Assembly: GCA_032718475.1 (NCBI GenBank)
Contig: JAUCBJ010005137.1
Span: 1-64,000 of the forward strand
Length of the DNA stretch: 64,000 bases
Reading direction: 5' to 3'
Source: Nemertoderma westbladi
Taxonomy: Eukaryota > Xenacoelomorpha > Nemertodermatida > Nemertodermatidae
Numbering within the stretch: position 1 is the stretch's first letter; every line of letters begins with the position of its first letter. Positions 1-10,407 of this stretch are shown piece after piece. The position numbers were made by a program, and so were the translations under genes. The notes beneath the pieces were generated by a model. The model worked only from the letters and a program-made list of their open reading frames with translations. It searched no databases and was not told the DNA's origin.

Positions 1-531
1 TATTGATTAGATAACAGGATTCGTTGGCGTCGGAGAATTCGTCAGTATAGAATCCTTCCATCTCAGACTCCTGATCAGTGTCGTTTACATCACTGAATTG
101 GACATGTAGTTCGGACTCACTTACCTGACTCTGCTTGTCTCGTTCGAACTCACTATGTAACAAGATGTGATGTTTCGCACCACACTTTTCACACTTTATG
201 TCGGAGTAACAGGTTCGCCGTTGGTGTCCTGGTCTGAGGCAATTATAGCATAACCGCTTGTCCCACACAACTGTACGTCTGTCTACAAGGGATTTCTTTA
301 GAAATTCCGCACATGCACTCAAACGGTGGGTCCCGTCGCACAGCGCACAGTTAGGTTTTATGTTACTTACTTTACCTTGGGTAGTCTGATGCACTCTTGT
401 TCTTTCTTCGGGCTTTCTTCCGCGCATTCTGCTAGGAGACTGAGGAGGGGTCTTAGCAACCTGTTCTCTCCTATTGTTGGTTCGAGCTTTGTATTTACTT
501 ACGTCCTTGGAGGTTTTGTCAACATAATAAG
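1..531 (-). CDS. BEL-1 gag-pro, zinc-knuckle segment (partial, copy A)
   Basis: On the minus strand this stretch aligns with the region of copies B and D that holds three consecutive Cys/His knuckles, of the forms CX2CX3HX4C, CX2CX4HX4C and CX2CX3H, followed by the acidic linker before the protease. In BEL/Pao elements such knuckles bind the element RNA in the particle. It is separated from the upstream gag part by the insert at about 532-1793, so copy A cannot make a continuous gag-pro. The protease itself lies beyond the window start. Confidence 0.8.
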
Positions 532-1793
532 CGCTTGCGTCCTTCTGGGCTCCTCTCTGATGACTCCGAGGCGCACCCATGAGGCGGACGCTGTCCCACC
601 ACCCTTGGGGCCAGTCCGACTCCGATCAGACTGGGCCGGAGGGTAGCCCGATGCTTCCCAGGTTCACTTTTCAATCCCCCGATCACACCGGCACAGCTCG
701 TCGGTGTAGCCAGATGGTCGGCTACTGTCAACTTACTGTGGCCTGACTGTACATTGAGCCAACTCAGAGAGTCAACCGGCGGGTGGACCAGTCGATAGCG
801 ATCGAGCATCAAGGTCGCCCTTGAGCCAAACCGACGGTCTTGTCCCAAGCGGGCTTGCGCTACCCACATGGAATATTGACCGTTTTCACCCGCCTCGCCG
901 GCAGTATTGAGGGGAAGTCGGTTCCGCAAACAATACTGACTAGCTCGAAAGCTAGGAACAAGTAACCACTTACCAGTCACTGTACATGTGTACTCAATAG
1001 ATGATCACGAAATCAAGTACACAACGGTAAACACAAAATCTGACGCATACCACGCACACACAGAGGACATAATCGGGGAAGACAAAATCGGTGACAAAAT
1101 CAGAGGGGACAAAATTGTATCGACTAATAAAGAGTCGAGAGTACTTTATTTTACCGACAGGGTAAAATAACTTTGTGTGCACAAAGTGTGCTGGGGCGCA
1201 GTAAAATATGGTCCTACTAATAACCGGCGGCGACTGAACCAACCGGCAAGGTTTCCCACACTCACTCGCAGTGGCCATACATACACTCACGTATACCACA
1301 TACACACACAAACCACAGATTCCAGAGTATCATTCACTCGGACCACACTACAACACCAACCCCTCCTTGCAGCCGATATTCCGGGTGCCACCTCCATTCC
1401 AATAGTAGTACCAACAGAATCATCAGAACCTGTCCATTCCGATGCAACACCTCCATTCCAATAGTGCTACCCTGGGAAAAAACACGTTTTGGCAACCGAT
1501 CGGAGACAGTAAAGAGTCTGCTCAACTCATACATACCACACATAGACCTACCACATAGACCACATAAACCACAAATCACGCCATGCCACCACCCCTACTG
1601 TGTACAGGACTGGCAGTACGGCAACAGGCCGACTAGACGGTACCACGGCACCATGTTGATTCATGGTTCGCTAGACACGAGGGCCTTCAGTAACTCCCTT
1701 GCACTATAGACACAAATTTAACGTGCCCCCAGACCCTCACGAGTCCGCCGCCGCCTGTTAACGACACCCCTATAGAGACCTCACCTCCTTAGG
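532..1793. other. Unclassified insert in BEL-1 copy A
   Basis: Copies B (about 37610) and D (about 58850) read straight through the point where copy A carries this ~1.26-kb block, so it is an insertion or replacement. I see no convincing protein: the frames inside are short and low in similarity to anything I recognise. Clear terminal repeats or a target duplication were not found. It contains a perfect 10-bp-stem hairpin near 1146-1170 (TTATTTTACC / GGTAAAATAA) and short direct repeats of GACAAAAT near 1081-1120. Boundaries are good to about 10-15 bases. Confidence 0.6.
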
Positions 1794-4774
1794 CATCGTT
1801 CGGTGTCTTTCCCGCTGTCTTCTTCTTGGGAAACTTGGCTTTCGCCGTCGTCAGTGTAACACACAGGTGTTACTCTTCTCCTAGAAGTGGGTTTCTCACT
1901 TACCTTATTTTCCGATGTTTTCTCTCTGGACTGCTTGATGAGTTGTAGTTTTACCTCACTATCTAAGAAAGACATGAGATCAGCCATGGTAGGACTTCGT
2001 CGTTGTTGTTCATTCATGTACAACACTTTCTTGTCCCAGCGTGTACATACTCCACCCTTTGGTAAAGTAGAGACTACGGCTCCAATAACCATGGAACTCT
2101 GATATTCATGCGACTTACCTAACCAGTCCAGTTGTCTACAGATCTCTTGAATTTCATCGGAAAACTCTATAATCCCGCTACTAAGGAAGTGTCGGGGGGC
2201 TACTAATTTTGCATACAAATACTTAGCTATGTTATCCTTGTTACCATACCTGATGTTTAATGTATCCCAAACTTGTCTTAATCCATCTGGATGTCCAATA
2301 AACTTTAACGCCATTAACTTGGGAGGTCCTTCCAAGCACTTGATGAGGAATCTAAGTTTCTCTCCGTTAGATAGTACAGAGTTCTGTATGCTATCTTTGT
2401 AATATTCGTTGAAAGGTAACCATTTCATCTCATCTCCATTGAATTTGACGATCTCTCCCACTTTGACCGCTTGGCGGGCTTCTGTTCTAGCCATCTGACG
2501 CGTAAAGCTTTCTTGGGCCATCGTGTTATTTAATATCGAATTATCGGTATATAAATTTCTCGGATTATTATCAGGTCTATAGGGAATATCATTAATAACA
2601 GGTCTATAATCACCCTTAATAGGGTTTGCTATAGGAGTTTCAACTTCACTAGCAGTATAGATGCGTGTAGGCTCCACACCTTGCGCATGTAATACTTCAG
2701 ACCTAACAGGTTGACACAATGTTACAGGGGGTATTGGTATGCCCTTTTGGATATTGACTAATTTGTCGCGTTCTAGTGCGATACTTTGCTGCACCTCTTG
2801 CAACTCTGCTCTACCTTCCCTCACTGTTCCCTTAAGTTGGTGGACAGTCTCCTGCATCTGTCCCAACAGGAGATTCATCCCCCGCCGTCCCTCTTCCTCC
2901 CACTCAACCGCCGAAGCGGGAGTCGCCAACATAGTAGCGGGCTGACGCAGGACGACGGGAGACAAATTATTGATTTCTCTCTCTGCTATCTGGACAGGGG
3001 TATTCTCTTGGACTGTTCCACCGGGTACAGGCAGTGTAGTACTATGTAAAGGGAATTTAGAGTTAAGCTCTGGAAGTGCAGGGGTCTCTAGCACAGAAGT
3101 GACTTTGGGAACAACAGGCCTAATTATTTCAGGTTCATCGACTATAGTAGGGAGTCTTTTGACCTGGATAAATTGTTCTATGGGTTCTGCACTACCTAAG
3201 TCTGTGCTAGTTAGCTGTCTTTTAACAGCTGGGGGCAAATCAGGCAATTTGCGACGGTAAGATGTTTTTCTACGCCTACTTAGATGAGATCTATTTCCTC
3301 CGCCTTCAGGATCGGTGGTCTCGCCTTCCTCCGAGGATGTGTATCCCTGGCGCTTGGGAGTAGATTTTCTCATCATCTGCATTTGATTAGCAGTAAACTG
3401 TTTATTTATACTGTCTTGTGTCTCTTGCAGATTTTCCAACTCCAGTTGGGTAGTCTGCTCAGAGGCTCTCCTTTCTGCTTCTGCCACTGCCTTTGCTGCT
3501 TTTCTTTCTGCTTCTGCCTCTGCCGCCGCTGCCTTTCTTTCTGCTTCTGCATCTGCCGCCGCTGCCTTTCTTTCTACTTCTGCTTCTGCCATAGCCGCCG
3601 CCTTTTGTTCCTCTATCCTTCTTTTCTTTATTTGTTCTTCTCGGACTCTAGTGAGGCGGAGATTTTCATCACATTCAGCTTGGTTTGCAGCTAACATTTC
3701 GGCATCGATTGAGTCCAACACAAGCTTGGTTCCTTCACTATTAGGGGAAAGTCCAGACAGCCGTCTCCTCAACTCTTCGTCTCCTAGGAATCGCTGATAG
3801 TCGGACAAATAAATGTCGATAGCGTCTCTAGTTCGCGGTTTCTCGGCGGTCTCTTCGCTTTCCGCTTGAGAAAGGGTGACATCAGTTGGTTCTTCATAGG
3901 TTGATCTCTCAGCCAGCTGGGATTTCCACTGGGCCGTTTCCTGTACTTTGAGATCTACCCGATGTAACCAAGTTTTGACAGCAACCTGCAGCGACGTGTC
4001 CTGTCTTCTTTTGGAAGTTTCTTCAAAGGCTGAGAGGATTAGTCGAATGCGTAGGGTTCTTTTGCGTACTTGGTATAGCAGCTCTTCCTGCTCTTGAGGT
4101 CCTTGAAGTTGTCGAAACAGTTGTTCTTCCAATCGCTCCAAGGAGCCGAAGAATCCCTGCACATATCCTGCTGCCGACCTCTTCCAAACAGCTGGATCCA
4201 TTGTATCTTTAGCCACTCCCATCCTGTGTATATCTTCCCAAGTAGCCTCGGACAGATCCAACGGGAGTCCGAGTCCGGGAAAGTTCCATTGTGACTCGAC
4301 AATAGACATCAATTCTTCCCTGGCGTATCCCGCATAATTATCTTGGGTCGCTCGCTTATTCTTCGCCCAGTCGGCTTGATGTTCCTCCACCGCAATGAAT
4401 ATAGTAGTTAGCACTGCAGCAGGAAGGGTAAGAAGGGGGTCCGAGTAGACTGTATCAGCCATCTGCACTCCATGTTCGGGAGTCAGCTCTACAGTATCCG
4501 AACTGCTGGAGCTATCGGGTCGCTGGGAAGTAGGTTCTTGACCAAGATGTTGCTGCGATGGGACAACTGCCTCTTGGTTCCGTTTTACCTGTGCCCGAGT
4601 GCCTATGATGGACCTATGGTGGATTAGCCTAGGGTCTGATACTACTGGAGGGATGACCTTTTTTGCAGTAGGAGGTGAGCTGAACTCCTTTCTTAATCGC
4701 TCCACACTCCTATCTGAGTCACAGATAGTTGTATCGATCAGACTGTCTGACAGGTTTTGCTGAGTGTCAGACAT
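1781..4774 (-). CDS. gag: BEL-1 gag polyprotein, copy A (C-terminally truncated by insertion)
   Basis: The 997-residue frame starts at an ATG shared with copies B and D and encodes the structural protein of a BEL/Pao element. From the N-terminus it has a Ser/Thr-rich segment, a helical region absent from copy B (about residues 110-300), a charged Ala/Glu/Lys-rich coiled coil made of repeats of the AEAERKAAAA type, and near the C-terminus the Pao gag core of the DUF1759 type (sequence beginning KFNGDEMKW, then LRFLIKCLEG and LDWLGKSHEY). The last residues are read from the inserted block, so the zinc knuckles and protease are disconnected. Upstream lie the 2.2-kb leader and the 5' LTR. Family assignment is firm; calling it a pseudogene rests on the insertion. 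Confidence 0.88.
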   Translation of the reverse strand: MSDTQQNLSDSLIDTTICDSDRSVERLRKEFSSPPTAKKVIPPVVSDPRLIHHRSIIGTRAQVKRNQEAVVPSQQHLGQEPTSQRPDSSSSSDTVELTPEHGVQMADTVYSDPLLTLPAAVLTTIFIAVEEHQADWAKNKRATQDNYAGYAREELMSIVESQWNFPGLGLPLDLSEATWEDIHRMGVAKDTMDPAVWKRSAAGYVQGFFGSLERLEEQLFRQLQGPQEQEELLYQVRKRTLRIRLILSAFEETSKRRQDTSLQVAVKTWLHRVDLKVQETAQWKSQLAERSTYEEPTDVTLSQAESEETAEKPRTRDAIDIYLSDYQRFLGDEELRRRLSGLSPNSEGTKLVLDSIDAEMLAANQAECDENLRLTRVREEQIKKRRIEEQKAAAMAEAEVERKAAAADAEAERKAAAAEAEAERKAAKAVAEAERRASEQTTQLELENLQETQDSINKQFTANQMQMMRKSTPKRQGYTSSEEGETTDPEGGGNRSHLSRRRKTSYRRKLPDLPPAVKRQLTSTDLGSAEPIEQFIQVKRLPTIVDEPEIIRPVVPKVTSVLETPALPELNSKFPLHSTTLPVPGGTVQENTPVQIAEREINNLSPVVLRQPATMLATPASAVEWEEEGRRGMNLLLGQMQETVHQLKGTVREGRAELQEVQQSIALERDKLVNIQKGIPIPPVTLCQPVRSEVLHAQGVEPTRIYTASEVETPIANPIKGDYRPVINDIPYRPDNNPRNLYTDNSILNNTMAQESFTRQMARTEARQAVKVGEIVKFNGDEMKWLPFNEYYKDSIQNSVLSNGEKLRFLIKCLEGPPKLMALKFIGHPDGLRQVWDTLNIRYGNKDNIAKYLYAKLVAPRHFLSSGIIEFSDEIQEICRQLDWLGKSHEYQSSMVIGAVVSTLPKGGVCTRWDKKVLYMNEQQRRSPTMADLMSFLDSEVKLQLIKQSREKTSENKVSEKPTSRRRVTPVCYTDDGESQVSQEEDSGKDTERCLRR

Positions 4775-7002
4775 GTTTAGCTATACAGTTGAAGGCTTAC
4801 TGCTATAGTTACAGTTAAAGCAAGTCTAGTAATTCAGTATGACCGCTGGCCTAGTACCGGTAATTTATTGCAGTATATTAGAATACCGGTATGCACTTAT
4901 AATATATATAAGTATTGTAAACTAGGTTTGTCACAGAGTACCGGTATATAAATTTAGCACAGATATATATAAATATATAATAGGCCTATCGTGAATACCG
5001 GTATACAGCTTACACTTATAGTATATATAAGTATAATTATGAACTAGAATTAATTACAGAATACCGGTATGATTTCAGCTCAAATTTATAGAAATAAATA
5101 TAATAAGCCTATGGTAAGTACCGGTATGTCAATTATTTTTTAGAATAATTGAATTTCTGAATATTTTAAGGTTACTTGGTTACTTTAACTTACTTTATTA
5201 CCGTTATTTAAGCAGTAGTCCAACTGATATTGAGACCTAGTTGTTGTATGGCAGGCCTACTATTTATAAATCGTTTGAGTTGATTTATAATAGATATATA
5301 CCCGTTTAAAAGGGTTTTGTCAATATTTGAAATAAATGTTATTATTTCTGGGGGAGTCACTACAGAAGCTGTACGCTCTCAGTGAAGTGCTATTTATTTG
5401 ACACTAAAACTGATAATTCTAATTTACCTAAGTTACTTAATACTACAAATTACTTACGATACGGGTGAGATTAATTCTCTAATTAAACACAACAAAAATA
5501 TTACGTACGAAATTTTTAGGGTAATTTTACAGGAAGTCTACAAACCAGCCTAACAAAGGGTTAGATTTCTGGTTATTACAACGGACAGGGTACTACGGTA
5601 TTTGAAATAATAAGTAGTAGTAAATATATTGCACTGTCCAGATAGGAAAATACCACCGCCTGACGACCTATAACCGTATCGCTATAGGTACTACGTTATG
5701 TATCACGGATTGTTCCTACCCAGAAGCTAATAGAGCTAACGAATGTGCCTATCAACCACTTTACAACACAAATATACTGCCTACACACTAATTACTTCGG
5801 AAAGCACTGTACACTAAACCCTAAATTAGGTACAAGTACCAGTATAACAAATAATCAGTAGTTAAATATACTTGAACAGTTAAAAGAACCACGGCATCTG
5901 CTGGAGTGACCGAAGCACAAAGTCACCAGTCTTGTCCTACGCCAAGCAGCCCGTGTAGTACCGGGGTTAATTTAACTATAACGGTATGTATAACAAACAC
6001 AATTACTGTAGGGATAAACTTGGGGACATGAATGTTGCGAATAATCGCATAAACTCTGAATAATAAATATTACGCTACCCGTACAGAATACTCAAACAAA
6101 AATACAAACCAAACGCTGGCAGACTACTATCAAGCCTAAACAAACTACAGTATGTGCAGATTCTGAAACTGTTAGTTAGTATGCGTTCTAACACGGTAGT
6201 ACGACTTACTCTTTAAGAGGGGATTGACCTTACAGCATATGGCTGCCCCAACTTACTAACGGCACTTGATCAGACAAACTCTACACACGCAGCAATCCCT
6301 TCAGGCCTAAGAATAGCTAGACAACAATCCAGCCTACAAAATATTTGAGTAATAACTATTACGGTACCTGAACAGACTACACAAACAAACACAGGCCAAA
6401 AATGCCGGCAGACCACGATCAAGCCTAAATAAACTACAGTATATGCAGATTCTGAAACTGTTAGTTAGTATGCGTTCTAACACGGTAGTACGACTTATTC
6501 TTTAAGAGGGGATTGACCTTACAGCATATGGCTGCCCCAACTTACTAACGGCACTTGATCAGACAAACTCTACACACGCCGTAATCTCTCCAAACTCAAC
6601 AACAGTCAGACAGCAGCTCAGCCTACAATTATCTGAACAATCTGAGCAGGGTCACACGCCTTCTGCTCAATATTAGCCTACTAGTAAATAAAACTGACAG
6701 AAATAGACCTAAGTAAAATCCCAATAAAAACCAGGCGTCCCCGATTTAATATCGAGACCTACCGGTATACAATAATCAAGATCAAATAATACTAATGTAC
6801 TTATACAGCAGTACCGGTTAGGACAGTTGGGCCTACAGACTTACAGAAGTACCGGTTCTGGCAGTTGGACCTACGGACCTACAGCAGTACCGGTTCTGGC
6901 AGTTGGGCCTACTGACCTACAGAAGTACCGGTTCAGGTTTACCGGTCACTACGGTATTTTGCAACCTTATTGCCTACTGCAATAAGATCGTATAACTGTT
7001 AC
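4775..7002 (-). other. BEL-1 copy A leader between LTR and gag
   Basis: This is a 2.2-kb non-coding stretch. Near gag it carries about six copies of the palindrome ATACCGGTAT or close variants (about 4856-5120), spaced roughly 50-65 bases apart and set in AT-rich sequence. Farther out, a ~289-bp segment is duplicated in tandem (compare 6171 and 6460), and short ACCGGTTCTGGCAGTTGG repeats lie at 6815-6940. Equivalent leaders are present in copies B, D and E. No open frame of note was seen. No tRNA-complementary primer site starting with TGG was recognised next to the LTR. Confidence 0.75.
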
Positions 7003-8224
7003 TGTTCGCGCTTTTGAAGACCTTTAGCAGTTTAACCTGCCAAAATTTATATGTCTTTTAGTTAATTAAAACACCTTTAGCATACGACAATATTTTATGC
7101 TAATACACAAAACATTACCCGAAGCCAGCCCATGTGCGATCATTCACCCGATGGATCTACACCCGGGAGGCTGAATTCGGCTGCTTAAATTTTATTATTG
7201 CAGTGTAAGGTTGCAGTGTAAACCTACTGTATTATTCGATAGATCGTTAATAATTAATCTCTGACAGATATTATTGGCTTTCGGGAAATATTAACAGTTC
7301 CTTTAGGACGTGGCGCTCTATCTATTTAAACAGAACTAGGACTTATACTAAACGCAACGATACCGCTTATGATTAAAGTATAAGGCGTATTCTTTAGGAA
7401 ATACTTTGTTACCAATCACAATCATGCACACTATTCTGCCGACCGTCAGTATATTTGATCACACATAAAGAGAGCAGCAATTGACTCATGTAGGGTCTGC
7501 TAAATAACATTAGATTCAATACACACCACATTAATATAAATCGCAATTGTTATATATAGCCTGTCTCTCTAACCTGTAGTGTATCAAGAAAATTGGGAAA
7601 TTTGGGTGATTTATCCGTATTCTCCAAAGGGCAATATTTCATCAACAAATAGATACAATTAATAACTGACGGTAAATAACAGTACAAACAATATGATTAG
7701 TGCAGTTAAATTAAATGATTGAGACTCGTTAAGTTCGTTAGTTAAGTGAGTTAAGTGATTGAGTAGGTAACAGTTATACTTTCGGTAATTTAAGCAGTTT
7801 TACTAGAGTTCTTCCCAAAAGCCGGTGTTATGGCGAAAAATGGGAACATAACAACAGAATCATATGAAGAATCATATGACTGGAATCCCTATACGAGGAT
7901 ACTAACTACCCTTATTCCACGAAGCTCCCGTTCAACACAGAGGATGAGCATAGAGATAGGAAATTCAGTTCAGTAGCTCTGGGATAGGTCGAAATCAACG
8001 CCCACTCAAATTCTATTGGCCGATACGGACAGTAGGGCTTAGGCAACCTCCCTAGGCTGGTTGGCCGATTAAACTGAGCCCAGATGCCTCCGTACAGCAC
8101 ATCAGCCAATAAGTTGGTAGCTTGCACTATTTTAGTTATAAATCCCTTTGAGAGTATTCTAGCGACCGGGGGGGAACTGGCCAGCAAAGGCAAACGTATC
8201 AGTTATCCCACAATAGCTTTTACA
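7003..8224 (-). repeat. BEL-1 copy A 5' LTR
   Basis: On the minus strand the LTR begins TGTAAAAGC and ends GCGCGAACA, giving the TG...CA ends shared with the other LTRs of the family. The first ~400 bases (about 7830-8140) do not align with the LTRs of copy B, whereas both ends do, so the upstream part differs between subfamilies. The starting sequence GGGATAACTGATACG resembles the D/E shared LTR. Confidence 0.85.
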
Positions 8225-8460
8225 CGTACAAACTTTATTTTAACCATGTACTGTATTTTAACAAGCTCTAATTAATTTTACTTATATTGAAAATTTGAAC
8301 TGAACTGTTGATTGAACCGTTTTATTTATTGAAGTATTCGTAATTGTATTACTGAACTTTATGTTGATCGTTGTCGTGTCACATATCTGCCTGTTTTTTA
8401 TGCCCCAATTGTGTAACGTTATCAAAATTTGCCGGTTTTATTTTAATGCTCTAAATATTT
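8225..8460. other. AT-rich flank, no gene seen
   Basis: This is a single-copy-looking AT-rich stretch between BEL-1 copy A and the hammerhead repeats. I see no coding region or recognisable element in it. Confidence 0.5.
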
Positions 8461-8694
8461 TAAATAAATTGGAGATGAGCTGTTGCAACTGTAATTAAAG
8501 GTGTAATATTATGGGTTTGTTCAGAAGTGGAAAAAATGGGAGCGCGTCACCGGGGGTTGAACCAGCGCTATACGTACGTTTCGGCCTAACAGGCCTCATC
8601 AGTAGCGCTAACCAGCTCAGCCACTAGCCCCTGACACTCACAGTCCCACCTAATCCACTTCTATTGAACGGGCAGTCTTAAGTTGCATATATTC
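8461..8694 (-). repeat. Inverted partial copy of the hammerhead repeat
   Basis: This is the reverse complement of the tail of one 340-bp unit joined to the head of the next. It lies head to head with the forward array that starts near 8711. The ribozyme core and both Pol III-like boxes are intact. Confidence 0.9.
8564..8609 (-). ncRNA. Hammerhead ribozyme (type I-like), minus-strand copy
   Basis: On the minus strand the order is stem I strand AGCGCTA, core CTGATGA, stem II GGCC-TGTTA-GGCC, core GAA, a minimal stem III within ACGTACGT, cleavage base A, and the closing stem I strand TAGCGCT. All core bases expected of a hammerhead are present. Confidence 0.88.
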
Positions 8695-8721
8695 AAACAT
8701 ATATTCAAAGAACAAACCCAT

Positions 8722-9061
8722 AATATTACACCTTTAATTACAGTTGCAACAGCTCATCTCCAATTTATTTAATTAATATCACCTGGCAGCAATACCGAGC
8801 TGAATATTTATTTATTTGTACTTCCCTCCTGTTTCACTCTAGCATACTTGAGGCCGTTAGGTCCGCTATTAGAGATAGAATATATGCAACTTAAGACTGC
8901 CCGTTCAATAGAAGTGGATTAGGTGGGACTGTGAGTGCCAGGGGCTAGTGGCTGAGCTGGTTAGCGCTACTGATGAGGCCTGTTTGGCCGAAACGTACGT
9001 ATAGCGCTGGTTCAACCCCCGGTGACGCGCTCCCATTTTTTCCACTTCTGAACAAACCCAT
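8722..9061 (+). repeat. Hammerhead/tRNA-like 340-bp repeat, unit 1
   Basis: This is the first forward unit of 340 bases, beginning AATATTACACC and ending ACAAACCCAT. It is separated from the next five units only by the MITE at 9064-9439. It differs from the others by a few bases, including the stem II loop. Confidence 0.92.
8963..9008 (+). ncRNA. Hammerhead ribozyme, unit 1
   Basis: It has the same architecture as the other copies: stem I AGCGCTA/TAGCGCT (7 pairs), CTGATGA, stem II GGCC/GGCC, GAA, then ACGTACGT and cleavage base A. The stem II loop is TGTTT here instead of TGTTA, a change that leaves all pairs and core bases intact. Confidence 0.9.
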
Positions 9062-9063
9062 AA

Positions 9064-9439
9064 GGGGCCGTCCAAGTATGACGTCTGCACTTTTCCCCAA
9101 AATGTTGACCCCCTCCCTCCCCTAAATCAGATGTCATCAGATAGGCGTTGACCCCCCTCCCTCCCCTAAATCAGATTAAAAAAATTTTCGCGTCCTAATC
9201 ACTCAAACATGGTGACTGGTAACTGAAACAGAAGGTCGTGCTACAGGCCTTCGGGGGCTTCGAACAATTAAAATAGGCAAGCTATTTACTGTTCTGCTAT
9301 ATCTCTTCTAGCACCTATAAATGAACATGCTGACGTCAGATTTTGGCTGACCCCCTCCCCTCCCCTCATCAGCACGTCATCAGATTTTCGCAACCCCCCT
9401 CCCCCCCCTAAAGTGCTGACGTCATACTTGGACGGCCCC
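9064..9439. mobile_element. PIF/Harbinger-like MITE
   Basis: The element is 376 bp and non-coding. Its ends are inverted repeats of about 29 bases with one mismatch, starting GGGGCCGTCCAAGTATGACG. It is flanked by TAA on both sides (9061-9063 and 9440-9442), and the neighbouring uninterrupted units show a single TAA at the same place. A TAA duplication and GGGG-starting ends fit Harbinger-type elements; another DNA transposon superfamily is possible. The interior has C-rich direct repeats of the type GACCCCCTCCCTCCCC. Confidence 0.9.
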
Positions 9440-9681
9440 TAATATTACACCTTTAATTACAGTTGCAACAGCTCATCTCCAATTTATTTAATTAATATCA
9501 CCTGGCAGCAATACCGAGCTGAATATTTATTTATTTGTACTTCCCTCCTGTTTCACTCTAGCATACTTGAGGCCGTTAGGTCCGCTATTAGAGATAGAAT
9601 ATATGCAACTTAAGACTGCCCGTTCAATAGAAGTGGATTAGGTGGGACTGTGAGTGTCAGGGGCTAGTGGCTGAGCTGGTT

Positions 9682-9727
9682 AGCGCTACTGATGAGGCCT
9701 GTTAGGCCGAAACGTACGTATAGCGCT
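9682..9727 (+). ncRNA. Hammerhead ribozyme, unit 2
   Basis: Stem I AGCGCTA/TAGCGCT, core CTGATGA, stem II GGCC-TGTTA-GGCC, core GAA and a minimal stem III AC-GTAC-GT, with predicted cleavage after the A that follows GT (a GUA triplet). Confidence 0.92.
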
Positions 9728-10021
9728 GGTTCAACCCCCGGTGACGCGCTCCCATTTTTTCCACTTCTGAACAAACCCATAATATTACACCTTTAATTAC
9801 AGTTGCAACAGCTCATCTCCAATTTATTTAATTAATATCACCTGGCAGCAATACCGAGCTGAATATTTATTTATTTGTACTTCCCTCCTGTTTCACTCTA
9901 GCATACTTGAGGCCGTTAGGTCCGCTATTAGAGATAGAATATATGCAACTTAAGACTGCCCATTCAATAGAAGTGGATTAGGTGGGACTGTGAGTGTCAG
10001 GGGCTAGTGGCTGAGCTGGTT

Positions 10022-10067
10022 AGCGCTACTGATGAGGCCTGTTAGGCCGAAACGTACGTATAGCGCT
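10022..10067 (+). ncRNA. Hammerhead ribozyme, unit 3
   Basis: Identical motif order to unit 2. CTGATGA is at 10029-10035, GAA at 10049-10051, and the predicted cleavage is after base 10060. Confidence 0.92.
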
Positions 10068-10361
10068 GGTTCAACCCCCGGTGACGCGCTCCCATTTTTT
10101 CCACTTCTGAACAAACCCATAATATTACACCTTTAATTACAGTTGCAACAGCTCATCTCCAATTTATTTAATTAATATCACCTGGCAGCAATACCGAGCT
10201 GAATATTTATTTATTTGTACTTCCCTCCTGTTTCACTCTAGCATACTTGAGGCCGTTAGGTCCGCTATTAGAGATAGAATATATGCAACTTAAGACTGCC
10301 CGTTCAATAGAAGTGGATTAGGTGGGACTGTGAGTGTCAGGGGCTAGTGGCTGAGCTGGTT

Positions 10362-10407
10362 AGCGCTACTGATGAGGCCTGTTAGGCCGAAACGTACGTA
10401 TAGCGCT
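10362..10407 (+). ncRNA. Hammerhead ribozyme, unit 4
   Basis: Identical core, stems and cleavage triplet to unit 3, exactly one 340-base period downstream. Confidence 0.92.

Larger units (their letters stand above)
1..8224 (-). mobile_element. BEL/Pao LTR retrotransposon, family BEL-1, copy A (3' part outside window)
   Basis: Reading on the minus strand, this copy has a 5' LTR (7003-8224), a long leader (4775-7002), a gag frame (1781-4774) and the zinc-knuckle part of gag-pro running off the window start. The order and sequence match copy B at 31605-43711. A block of about 1.26 kb (about 532-1793) with no counterpart in copies B and D interrupts the coding region. The right flank begins at 8225; the partner target duplication lies outside the window. 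Confidence 0.88.

Noticed and set aside
519-980. 153-residue minus-strand frame in the copy A insert
   Set aside because: No recognisable motif or composition bias typical of protein; it spans the insert boundary, so it is likely a chance frame.
3284-3694. Cys/Phe-rich frame opposite BEL-1 gag (also at 39107 and 56897)
   Set aside because: It is the antisense reading of the Ala/Glu/Lys coiled-coil repeats and occurs wherever they do.
7912-8193. 93-residue minus-strand frame in the copy A LTR
   Set aside because: It lies in the variable part of the LTR and has no counterpart in other copies; no support as a gene.
8930-9030. A genuine tRNA gene
   Set aside because: The A and B boxes match, but the D and anticodon stems do not form and the space between the boxes is the hammerhead; there is no usable cloverleaf.
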